A DNA stretch of 64,000 nucleotides from Trogon surrucura (lineage: Eukaryota > Chordata > Aves > Trogoniformes > Trogonidae), in NCBI GenBank assembly GCA_020746105.1, contig CM036622.1:41951477-42015476 (forward strand), given 5' to 3'. A program made the position numbers and the translations under genes. Below the pieces are notes generated by a model, which saw only the letters and a program-made list of their open reading frames with translations, made no database searches and was not told the origin of the DNA. Every line of letters begins with the position of its first letter. Positions within the stretch are counted from its first letter, which is position 1. Positions 13,679-25,200 of the stretch are shown here, piece by piece.

Positions 13679-14727
13679 CATAGAATCACAGAATCATAGA
13701 ATGTTAGGGATTGGAAGGGACCTCGAAAGATCATCAAATCCAATCCCCCTGCCAGAGCAGGAATGCCTAGATTATGCTACACAGGAACGTGTCCAGGCAG
13801 GTCTTGAATGTCTCCAGAGAAGGAGACTCCACAACCTCCCTGGGCAGCCTGTTCCAGTGTTCCGTCACCCTCACTGAGAAGAAGTTTCTTCTCGAGTTTA
13901 AGCGGAACCTCTTATGTTCCAGTTTCAGCCCATTACCCCTTGTCCTATCAGTGGTTGTCACCGAGAAGAGCCTGGCTCCATCCTCGTGACACTCACCCTT
14001 GATATATTTGTAAACATGAATGAGGTCACCCCTCAGGCTCCTCTTCTCCAAACTAAAGAGCCCCAGCTCCCTCAGTCTTTTCTCATAAGGGAGATGCTCC
14101 ACTCCCTTAATCATCCTAGTTGCCCTGTGCTGGGCTCTCTCCAGCTGTTCCTTGTGTTTCTTAAACTTGGGGGCCCAGAACTGGACACAATATTCCAGAT
14201 GGGGTCTCACCAGGGCAGAGTAGAGGGGAAGGAGAACCTCTCTTGACCTACTAACCACCCCCCTTCTAATACACCCCAGGATGCCATTGGCCTTCCTGGC
14301 CACAAGGGCACAGTGCTGGCTCATGGTCATCCTGCTGTCCACCAAGACTCCCAGGTCCCTTTCCCCTACACTACTCTCTAATAAGTCATTCCCCAACTTA
14401 TACTGGAACCCGAGGTTGTTCCTACCCAGATGCAAGACCCTACATTTACCCTTGTTATATTTCATTAAATTTTTCCCCGCCCAACCCTCCAGCCTGTCCA
14501 GGTCTCGCTGAATGGCAGCACAGCCTTCTGGTGTGTCAGCCACTCCTCCCAGCTTGGTGTCATCAGCAAACTTGCTGATAGTACTCTCTAGTCCCTCATC
14601 CAAGTCATTGATGAATATATTGAATAATACTGGTCCCAGTACCGACCCTTGAGGCACTCCACTGGATACAGGCCTCCAACCAGACTCCGCCCCATTGGCC
14701 ACAACTCTTTGGCTTCTTCCCCTTATG
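13679..14727 (-). mobile_element. CR1 LINE, 5'-truncated and well preserved
   Basis: The 3' end is at the low coordinate (catagaatcacagaatcatagaatg). The minus strand then gives an 88-bp 3' UTR and an unbroken RT frame (13,767-14,702 and slightly beyond). The 5' end near 14,727 is a truncation point: the endonuclease, ORF1 and the first part of the RT are absent. The intact frame suggests one of the younger insertions here. The tail belongs to the same type as the copies at 31.7 and 46.2 kb. Confidence 0.95.
13767..14702 (-). pseudogene. CR1 ORF2 fragment: C-terminal reverse transcriptase, 311 codons
   Basis: This is the C-terminal part of the CR1 ORF2 protein, which in full-length elements combines an endonuclease and a reverse transcriptase that copies CR1 RNA at a DNA nick. 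Visible landmarks are [20 protein letters not shown] (residues 15-34), the catalytic FADD block (45-48, FADDTKL), KCRVLHLG, a [15 protein letters not shown] block near 165-180 and the terminal [17 protein letters not shown]. The frame has no stop or frameshift, unlike the other CR1 copies. The N-terminal two thirds of ORF2 is missing, so the fragment cannot mobilise itself. The initiating Met is only the first one within the retained frame and probably not a real start. Confidence 0.9.
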
Positions 14728-17700
14728 TCTCACAGAAAGTATTAGATCAGAACCCAGCAGAGAAAGATTTGATTTAAACTCTTGATCTGCTAGAGTTTCA
14801 AAGGCAAAGTGAACCTGGCATGACAGCTCTGAGTGAGGACAGCCATGGGGGGCCCACAGAGGAGAGAGTGGAACCATGTGCCTGTTTGTCCCATCTACTT
14901 CTCCCTTTCATTTTGCCGAAAATACAGTGACCAAACCAATGGGCCAGTGCTTCATCAGCAATACAGCCCAACTACTTGCTGATTAACCAAAAGCTCCTTG
15001 CCTGGCTGGAAGAACTCGTCTTTGCTAGCTGAAGATTGGGGATTTTGTTTTCTTCCAGGATACAGTGGTGTGGTTTTAAATCCTGTCACAGAGGGAGGGT
15101 CCAGACCATGTGGCCAAACATACTAAGGAGGGCCTTGGCGTCAGGCTGTGGCTGGTCCAAGACTAGGAGGTGTAAGGAAACACCTTGCAAATTGCTGGGA
15201 ATGAGAGTGGCCGAGCAGCTCTGCAAGTCTCCCTTTTTCTTTTGGCAGTAGCTAATTAGTCTCTGCGTAGGGAATAGGTTCATGGTGAAAAGCAAAGCCC
15301 TGCACTGACTGTTACCAAGCAATTATTCATGTCTGCCTCTGGGACAGCAGCTACTTTCTTATTTGAGAAACACGGGAGATGACTTTCCATTAAGCAGTCA
15401 GTCTTGTTTACAGGGAGATACACAAATAAATAATAATCTACTGAGGAAAAATTGTACCGTTCTGATTTTTAAACGAAAAACCTGAGGGAAGCCATTGATG
15501 TAGAGAGCACTAAATCTTTTTGGCTCTACCTAGGGAAAAAGAAAAGGAAAAAGCCCGATAGTTTAAAACCTTTTCTGTAAAAGATTTACCTTATATTTTC
15601 AAGAGTAATGATAACCTCTCTAAGTAGGTAGAAAAATGTCACTACTCACAAGTTTGTGGGGGAGCAAAGAGTTTGCATATCTTTAATTTAATAGCTTTCA
15701 AGTGTTCCAATTCTTGATTATTTGAATAGGAAAGCTTGAAAGGATGAATGCATCTCTCTGACATCCAGGCAACACTCAGGATGGTCCTGGATGTGTGAGC
15801 TGGCTCGGGCTTGCTGAAGACCTAGGTCTGAAGCCACGTGAATAGCGGCAAGGTTGCACATTCAGCATCACACAGAGCCATCCTCAGTCTAACAGGCCTT
15901 TCTTTAGATATAAGCACCATGTGTGCCTAGGTCTTCATTATGCTCAATTTTGTGTTTTCTTGCAGGACACTGATTTGTAAAAAGCTGGTTAGAAATAATG
16001 AACAGGATCAAATGGAAATGAATTGCACAGTGGTGAGAGGATCTGTCCTTTTAACAAGCTGTGGCAGTAACAGATGAAGCAAACTGTCCTTCCCTGGCTC
16101 CACACCTTGGCTGGGGAATCACTCTCATGAGGGGGCTGAGCCCGCAATAGCATGGCAGCACAATCCCTCGAAACACTAAACATGCTGCTTTCCTGGAGGG
16201 CTTACACAGCACATCGTGGTGCAGGGCTGGGGGAGTAACGTGCGCATTGCTCTTTCAGCCTTAAAATGGTAGCAGTGGGCTTTTCCAGGAGTTTTGCCGA
16301 TTTATCATATACTTTTGTAGTCTAAAGCAGGATGAAGGCCACAAAACTGCTGTGGCAGCCTGCATTCTGCACAGGAGAGCAAAGACAGCTCCGGTTCTGA
16401 CACCGCCTGGGGTGGGCGAGCTCCTGCGGCTTGTTGGGCAATGGGCCTGTCATTAAGAGATGAGCTGTGCTCGGGGGCATGCTCTTTTCATTCCTGGTTT
16501 TCTGGACAGAAAGGCATCCCCAGCCATCTGCCAGCCCTCCGCCTCTGCCCCAGCCGGGGTGTAATAGCTCCTGGGGGAAGCATCTGACTCATTTACTCTG
16601 GGCTAATAACATATTGCAGATATTTTGCAGAAGGCAGCTGAGCTTTTTGATGCCCCCTCATGCCTGAAAAGCATTTTGTTCCTTTTGCCTTCACTGTTCC
16701 TCTATGGTGTTTTTGGGAGCAGAACCTGTCATCCCACAAGATATTGCTTGCTTTTGCACATGTGCCTTGTCTGAGAGAATTAGGATGTTGGTCCTTCTGA
16801 AGACATCAGAAAATAGTGTTTTAAAGGGGCACTATTAGTTAAGTAAGTTACTGTTTACCTAAGAGTGTTTACCTGCTATAGGTGTTCATAAAACTTTGGA
16901 TTAGTGCCTTAAAATCCATTAACATTATTTTATTGTGGTTTTATTCTATGTTTTATTTTATTATTCTTCAGCTTGCTTTTTTTTTTTCTCAAACACAGCT
17001 CTTAAGCACACATACTACTACTAGTATATCAGGATCAAAGAACGATAGAAAGAAACTCTATTGCTGTCTCTTTTCATCCTCCCATGAGGATGCTGTGACT
17101 TAGTTTCTAATCTGGAGGGCACTGTCATTGGGAACAATGCCAAGTCCTTTTTTCATAGCATGTATAAGGTTTAAGTTGCTCATTAAAATTCTTTCCCACC
17201 TTAGTGCACAGTGTTTGCTGTGGGCTGTGCTGTTATTTGACTGTCTGTGTCAATACTGCCTGGCTGCTTAGCATCTCTGGCCTGAGAGGGCCCCTTTATC
17301 CCTTTCTGACCCTGCCTTCGAATACTTGCAGGATTTTATTCAGGTGCCTTTCAAGTTTCAGCATCTTACCTTTAAAGATTTAATGTCCTCACCAGTTTTA
17401 TCTGCCTTTATTTTTTTTTCCCCCAGCTCATTTATCTTAGTTACATTTAGTTAATTGAGACTAATGTTTTGTTTAAAAATCTCTCAGTCCCCAAGCTGAG
17501 CTTTTGAAGTGAATAGATTTGGGTAAAAATTTGCAAATGAGCTAGTAATATCACCACAGCATAGATACTCTCTCTTCACCCATCATTTCCACGTTGGCCT
17601 GGAGGGGATTCCCTTTCCTGAACTGATAGTCAAATAGTTGCCAGCATCACTTTGTCCTTTTGGAACAGCTGCGGCTTCATGTCTGCAAGCTTGATCTACT

Positions 17701-20700
17701 TCTGACTGCTATACTAGAGCAATCTTCCTTCTGAAGATGAGAGTGTCTTAGATTTTATCCCCCAAAGAAGGAAAAGCATATCTTTTATCTTCTACTCCTT
17801 AATCATATTCTATAAAGGAGCCTAAATCCTTATTTAGCTCCTAGGTTTGACTATCACCAGGTACAGTTTCAGAGCAGGAGGAAGAAGTAGTTATACATGT
17901 TAAAACAAAACCACTCTCATTTGCTCTACTTAGGAATGTGTGAAACTGTGATGACAGTGAAACTACTTGACAGATGCCCATCACTGCAACCAAAGATCAG
18001 CTCCCGAGTAACCAGTTCAGCAACAGGGAAGTGCCTACTGGTCTATATGGAGTTTGTCTGTCCTGTTGCTTATAAAAGAACCTGCAGTTTTCTTGTGTTT
18101 GTGGACCTAACGTTGCAAAATGCATTGAGGTGCATCAATTTTTTCTGTCTTAGGAGTAATTTTTGGCACCCCTCTAAAGCAGGTGAGCCTGAGTTTGTCT
18201 TGACTCTGGATTCCTCTGAGGATGCTTCCACTGCCTCCTTTTCCAGCCTGTGCACTGTGATGTGCACTCAGGTTCTCAAGGTCCAGGCACCACAAGGGTT
18301 GGTTGCTCAGCTGTTCTACAGCTGCAGAACTCCACTGTCCAGCCGGAGAAATGCCATTTGTACCAGCTTAAGGTCTTCCGCGAATCTTTAGGAGCCATAT
18401 CTTTCACAGCTCCTGCTTATTTTTGTTTTCACAATCACGTGTGAGTGAATAATTAGATAAAAGTAGCAAGATGTTGGGTGAAAGTTGAATCTACACTCTA
18501 CAGATAAAAGAAAAATCTCATGTTTGGTCTTGCATTTGACTGAGTAACCATTACATTGTTGGCCAAGCTGTGAGAGTTATGGATAAAGTTGAAAAACAAA
18601 TGCTCTAATTTCCTAAAATCGGCAGAGAACTTGAGAGACAGCTTCATCGTAAAGCAGCAAGTCATTTTGTTGGGAGAACCGGGAGACAGAGTCAGTTCAG
18701 AAAATGAACAAGTTCCTCCGTGTGCCCATCCATGACAGTGTAGCAGTGCCTGAGCAAGGGGAAGCAGAGGGAGGCACGAGTGTCCCCGTCCGGGAAGCAG
18801 GAGTGACAGCAGCACCCTGAGCAGGCAGATGATATTTTTTCTGCAAAGTGGGGATGGGAGTGTCCCACCTCTGAATCCACAGTCTGTGTTTGGACTGCAG
18901 AGATTAGTACCATGTCCAGGGACAGGGATAACAATGAGACCTAATTGCACTGTCAACCACCTCCTGTCAGTGCAAGAAAGTTACGTGAGCGTAACTAGAG
19001 TGGAGGTGAGTTTGCGGCTTCTCATGCTTATTTCCCCTGCAAAGATACATAGCTAACAACCTGTGAGGCATTTCTAAATTCTTTTCATGACTTACCATCA
19101 CAGCTGCTTTCTGCAGGATATCCCCAGCCTCACAGTCCACTTAACATTTATAGGAGCTATCAACAAAATGAGTTCAATACGTCTTCAGTCTCTTAGTCTG
19201 CTCCAGGATGGATGGGATGCAGAGGTCTCTGGCAGCAAAGCAAGGAAGGGGACAGTGATCCTCCTGGAGACCCTTGTCTGCTGTGGCAATTTCACATGTG
19301 CTGAAACTAATCACATAGGTCATATCATTTAAAAGGACACTCCCAAGTGGAAAGGTAAGCACTTGCTTCAGAGCAAGGCTAGGTTAGGGGCTAAATAAAC
19401 ATCCCTGATACTAAGGGCCATTTAATGTGAAATTTAATTGTGTTGCAGAGTGGTCAAATTTAGCAGGATAAAAAAGACTGACCGACATTTCTGGATCCCA
19501 GAGGCAAGTTGCTCTGTTATGTTCTATGGATTATTGTCTAATGACATCCAACTACTCCTAATAATGCTAACCAGTGGCAGAGAGTTTAAGACCACTGCAT
19601 TCCACATGCACTTTGTATTGAATGGGGCAGTTAATACGATACACATGGGCGCAAGCAAGAAGTCTTCAACAAGACAAAACGTTTTGCTTTCCCTTTGGAA
19701 AGTGCATTCTCCAAAAGCACTGCTTTGCCTTAAAGCCAGAAAATTAACTTCATGTTGCTATGAAGAGGTGCTGAATGAACAGGATGGGATAACCAGGTTA
19801 TTATTATGTTATGAAATTTATGAAGTAACATTATACAATATTAATACTAAAAAAGCTTAGGTTGCTGCTCCCTGGCCTTGCCTTCACAGTCAAGGAACAA
19901 AGTAAACCCATGAATGACACATGAAAGAAAATAACTTGTGTTCCGAAATAGATTTGCTTTTTGGCACCCAAAATTAGACATCACAGAGAGACTGATTGTT
20001 TAGAAATTGTTGATCATGTTCCAGCTCTGAATATAAAGGCTCCTGGCAATTCAGCCGTGGTGTGTATGCACAGCTCTATATTTAGGTATCCAAATGTGAA
20101 AACCCTGGCCATGGTCTTCAGTCTGACTCCATAAAAGCAAGCAGAGCTGCTGCAGCTCAGCTCCTCCTTGCTATTTTCACAACTTTTCATGCTCTGTATG
20201 TATATTTCTGATGACTGAAGGAAAAAAAGCTCAATTTTATGGGAATCTCAGGAATGAGATAGCATTTCTTGAATAAGCATTTTTTATTTTATTTAAAACT
20301 GAGCAGAGCACTGAAGCTTTTGGCCTCCACAAGCACATTAAAGTGCTTAAATACTGAAACATTTTCACTCTTGGCTCATTACTTGGGGCTTTCATCATTG
20401 TGTTTGAAGAGGAGCTATTTATGGGTTATCAAAAATGTGCTGGAAGAAAGGAATTTAGAGAATGTCCTTGAGTGTTTTGGGGAGGGGAACAATAAAAACT
20501 TGTGCCCAACCTTGATGCCTCCCTTCCAGGCTGCCTGGTTTGCACCAGCCTGTTGCCACAGTGGGATCCTCCTTGCGGGCACAATGACAGGTTACAGGAA
20601 ACGAGTCACTGCATCCCGTCAAAGATTGCAAAGGTCTTTACCTTAGTGCTGTTCTCAAAGGGGAAGGAACAGTCACAGAGCTCTACAGCATTGTTTTAAT

Positions 20701-21167
20701 TGGGATGGTTTCTACATGGGCCACAAACAGACCGCAGAAAAGTGCTGCACAAGGGAAAAGCCTGCTCAAAACAGAGCCCTGACATTAGTTCTTCATACAA
20801 CATGCAACAATATTTAAAGCATGTTAACTAAATATTTGTCCTAACCTCTTTTAAACACAGCACATTTTCTAGATGGCAATGGCAACAAGAAGAAATCTGA
20901 ACGGAAAATTCACTGTTTCTCACCATTAAGTTTAGTGATGGGCAGAAAGAAGGGCCACCTTGGCTGCCATGCAGGCTCACATGTCCCGTCCTGACCTTCC
21001 TCTGGCTTCTGTTCTCTTTGTTTCACATCAGGGCATTTTCATCAAGGACACTCAGGACACTTTGTCCTATCAGCATGGGCTGGATAGCAATGCAAGGATG
21101 CTCTGCTATCTGAAGGATGACTGTGTGGGCTTCTTGCAGATCTCTGTCAGAGATGTCAGGGACATGC
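14728..21167. other. Intergenic DNA, no gene recognised
   Basis: The longest frames are at 17,897-18,391 on the plus strand (164 codons), 18,498-18,956 on the minus strand (152) and 19,438-19,860 on the plus strand (140). None shows a domain, signal peptide or family resemblance, and they overlap other frames of similar length. No repeat family was recognised. Confidence 0.6.
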
Positions 21168-22258
21168 TGTATTGGGTTTGCATGGCAAAGTTTTGATAGT
21201 GGAGTGGCTACAGGGGTGGCACAATGCCAATTGGCTCCAAGATGGACCTATTACTGGCCAAGGCTGAGCCCATTAGCGACAGTGGTAGCACCTCTGTGAT
21301 AACATGTTTAAGAAGGGGCACAAAAGGCCTGCGGAAGTACAACTGAAAGAGGGGAGTCAGAATATGTGAGAGAAACATCTCTGCAGACACCAAGGTCATG
21401 AAGAAAGAGGGGAAGGAGGTGCTCCAGGAGTTGGAGCAGTGGTTTCCCTGCAGCCCATGGTGAATACCATGGTGAGACAGGCTGTCCACCTGCAGCCCAT
21501 GGAGGTTAATGGTGGAGCAGATACCTACCTGAATCTTGTGGAAGACACTACACTGGAGTCAGTGATATCTGAAGGAGGCTGTGACCCTGTGGGAAGCCTG
21601 TGGTGGAGCAGGCTCCTGGCAGGACCTGTGGCCCCATGGAGAAAAGAGTCCACGCTGAAGCAAATTTGCTGACAGGACTCGTGACCCCAATGGTGACCCA
21701 AATTGGGGTGGTCTGTTCCAGAAGGACTGCACCCCATGGAAGGGATCCACGCTGGAGCAATTAGCAAAGAACTGTAGTACATGGGAAGGACTCACTTTGG
21801 AGAAGTTCACGGAGAGCTGTCACCCATGAGAGGGAACCCACACTGGAGCAGGGGAAGAGTGTAAGGTGTCCTCCCCCCGAGGAGGAAGGAGCAGCAAAAA
21901 CAATGTGTCTCAAAGTGACTGTAACTCCTTTCCTTGTCCCCCTGCGCTACCTGGGGGGTAGAAGGTAGAGAAATCAGAAGTGAAGTTAACCCTGGGAAGA
22001 ACAGAGGGCTGAGGGAAGGTGTTTTTAAGATTTAATTTAATTTCTCAGAATCCTACTCTGATTTGATTGGTAATAAATTAAAAAATTTCCACAAGTCAAG
22101 TCTGTTTTGCCCGTGATGGTAATTGGTGAACAATCTCTTGCCATCCTTAACTCCTGAGCCTTTCATTATAGTTTTTCTCCCCTGTCCAGCTGAGGAGGGG
22201 GGGCCATAGGGTGGCTTTAGGGGGCCACCTGGCATCCAGCCAGGGTCAACCCACTACA
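21168..22258 (+). mobile_element. Solo LTR of an avian ERV (ERVL-like family)
   Basis: The element starts TGTATTGGGTTTGCATGG and ends CCAGCCAGGGTCAACCCACTACA, the borders of a common avian LTR of about 1.1 kb. Inside are recurring units built on ccatgg and ctggagcag and a polyadenylation signal AATAAA at 22,072-22,077, which fixes the plus orientation. The flanks carry catgc (21,163-21,167) and catgt (22,259-22,263), a 5-base target duplication with one mismatch. No internal retroviral gene or second LTR is present, so it is a solo LTR left by recombination. The mismatched duplication and substitutions point to moderate age. Confidence 0.85.
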
Positions 22259-22263
22259 CATGT

Positions 22264-25200
22264 CCAGCCTGATGAGGGGTTGCCAGTGTCCTGTGTGACT
22301 GCAGGATGAATCCAGTGAACCACTGTTCCTGTCTGCCAGCACACCAAGGAGGAAATACTGGGAAAATTTGAAAGGATGATATCAGCCCACAAACCAGCAG
22401 GCAGAGAGGACATAGAGTGTATTTGTCAGAAAGTTTCTACCCACCTAGACAGTGAGGTTTTGTAATAAGCCCTTCAAGCTATTCACAGAGCAAATGCTTC
22501 ACTATTTTGCCGAAGAAAAGTGGCCAGTGTCTGGAGAAGATGACATGATCTGGGCTGTGTGACAGCAGGGGATGGGACTTAGTGACCTGGCTGTCTACTC
22601 TAGGTCTCTGTTCTTCTCTGCCTTCAAGGAGATCTTCCTCCTCTACCCTCCCAATAAGGCATTTTCAAATAACCAGCATTTCTAAACTTGCTTACCTTCA
22701 AGTGAGTGTAAATCCTACACTGCGTAACAAGCAAATGCATTATCCCCAACAAAATCAAATAAATTAGTCTCACTGAAGCACAGCAACCTAAACTCTGACA
22801 TAGATAGTTGGTATTTGTGTTATCTTGGTGTTTTGAAGCTCAGTGAGAAACAGCAACTGTATTAAGCCACTTCTTATTGAACCGAGGATCTCATGCTTTG
22901 AAGATGCTTGGTGGTGCCTCAGGGACACACTTCCTACCTCAAGCTCCTCCATGCCCTGGATGATCACTTGTGGGCAACCACAAAAAGCAGTAGCTGAGGA
23001 AAGAAATCAACTTTCCAAAACCCAAATTCCTTCTGTAGAGCTGTGGAGGGAAAACAGGGCTACAAGTGCAATGTCGAAAGAACTCTTTACAGCATAAATA
23101 ATCAACTAATAAATAACAACCGAAGATATTTCCCCCCTTTCCTGTCTGGCCAGAGACTGGCCTCAAGGAAGGGCTGTAAATCCGGCACCTGGATTTTGAG
23201 TTTGTTTCTGAATAGGGAGAGATGAACCACAAAAAGAGTTTGAACTCCAGCTGGCTTCCCATGAGCCAGGGAGATGCACTGAAGAAATCCTGTCAGACTG
23301 GGGAGAGGGGAGAACTGTTTCTTTAAGGACATAAAAAGATCAGTGGCTGAAAAAAACAGATCTCCTGATGCTATAAGGGATGACATTTGCTCTACGACAT
23401 TATATGAACTTTAAGATAATTAAAATGTGAGGTCTCTGCTTGTCTTTTACACTTCTACAGTGTGGCAATTGCTCAGGTTGCTCCTGTTGAACAGGAGGGG
23501 CATTGCCAGGGTCCCTGCCGTGCACTCACAGCCAACAACATTCATAAGTGTTTTCCGGATTTCCTGCCTTTAACTAATCTGAATTTATCACCTGACAAAC
23601 TAAGCAGCAAAATCTAGTTTTTATCTGTCACAGAGCAGACGTCAGTGGAAATGAAGGTTCATTACCTTCTCCCTGGGACCAAGATGCTCTTCGTTTCACC
23701 TGCCAATCGCTGGCCAACAAACCGGTCACTCTGTCTTCATAGCTGACAAAGGCTGTTGCAGACACCATCTCATCACTGATTTGATCATGTTGAGATGAAG
23801 GAGGATGTGGTTTTAAAACCTTGAACGCCCTTCACTGCTCTGCCGTTCAGAGGCTGCTGTGCAGCGCAGGCTCTTCAGTTGTCTCCTGGATGAAGTGATC
23901 TCATTAGGTGATTTCAAAGAGCTGGATAGAGCAGAGCCACCTGCTTTCTCAGAAAGAGAGTCTCATCAGCTTTCCTCGAATTGATAAAGCACATGTGAAA
24001 GGGATGTCTGCATCTCCTGAAAACCTTGAAAGATGTAGCTCCGAGATTTCTTAGTTTGGAGATCAGCCTTTGCCACCACTTCTTCTCCCTCCTCTTTCTC
24101 TACCCTTTCCAAGGCTTTTTTGTTTCCATTATACTCCCAAACACCTTAGGGATATTTACCAATTACCAGTATGTTTATTCTAGTACATGTAAGTCAACAC
24201 GGATGCACGGGTATAAATCCCCCTGGGAAAACCCCACCTCTGGAATAACAGGAGATTTTTGATTTCTAGTCCACAGTGGTAAAATTAAGAAAAAAGACCT
24301 TGATCCTGGGTGAAGACTACGTTTGGGGGATTTTTACCGGCATGGCTGTCATGGTGTGCAGTGCCAGGTCAGCGTGTGCTGGTACAGCTCTTCCACCTAC
24401 GAGAGCTGCTGCCTGGGTGGAAGCGCTGCCCTGAGACCATGGGAAAGCAAGTGCCTGTGCCTGCCTGCCTGCCTGCTGCCAGGCACAGCCTGGGTATTCT
24501 CATCCCTGCCTGTCTGTACGCTGCTGCACAGAAGGACTGTTTCTGGGAACGGACAGAGGCCTGGGGCTGAATTGTCTGCCTCCGGTAAGAAAGACGATAG
24601 CTTTGATGATGATTTTTCTAATGGAAGTATCTACTGACTCCAAAAATGGGGTGATATTACCAGCTCATTTCATACAGATCATTATGTAGCTACCTAATCT
24701 GCTTTGAAATGTTGTCCTGTCTGCTTTTGTGTTTCAAGACTATTCTCCAATCCCCCTTCTGTCCTGTGAAACAAGCAGTATTAGAAGCCATAACTGTAGC
24801 TATCAATTGTGGGGTGGCCCATTATCTTTTTGATAAACACCGTAGACTCTTTGCTTGGCTTATAATTGACATTTTGTTTCAGCCCAGTCCTTTTAAACAC
24901 AACCTGCATGTGGGAAAGCCAGGCTGGTTTTCTGCAGTGTGTGTATGTTGGTAGCTGAAAGGTAGACGGCAGCATTCAGTTTTCCCAACGATGCAAAGGG
25001 CAGATAGACTCTGCCACACCCCTCTTGTGCTATTACATTTGTGGGGCTGGCAAATAAATTTTTTTTTTTGAAATGTGGCTGGGTAAAGCAGGAGAGAGCA
25101 TGTACTTGGAGAATGAAAGTGCCATTTCATTAGATTTTTTTATCTTAATTGAATTTTTAAAATTACAGTTGATTTAATCCTTTCTATTGCTTTCACTTGA

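Noticed and set aside
17897-18391. 164-codon plus-strand frame
   Set aside because: It has no domain or homologue and competes with overlapping frames of similar length. Chance is the simplest explanation.
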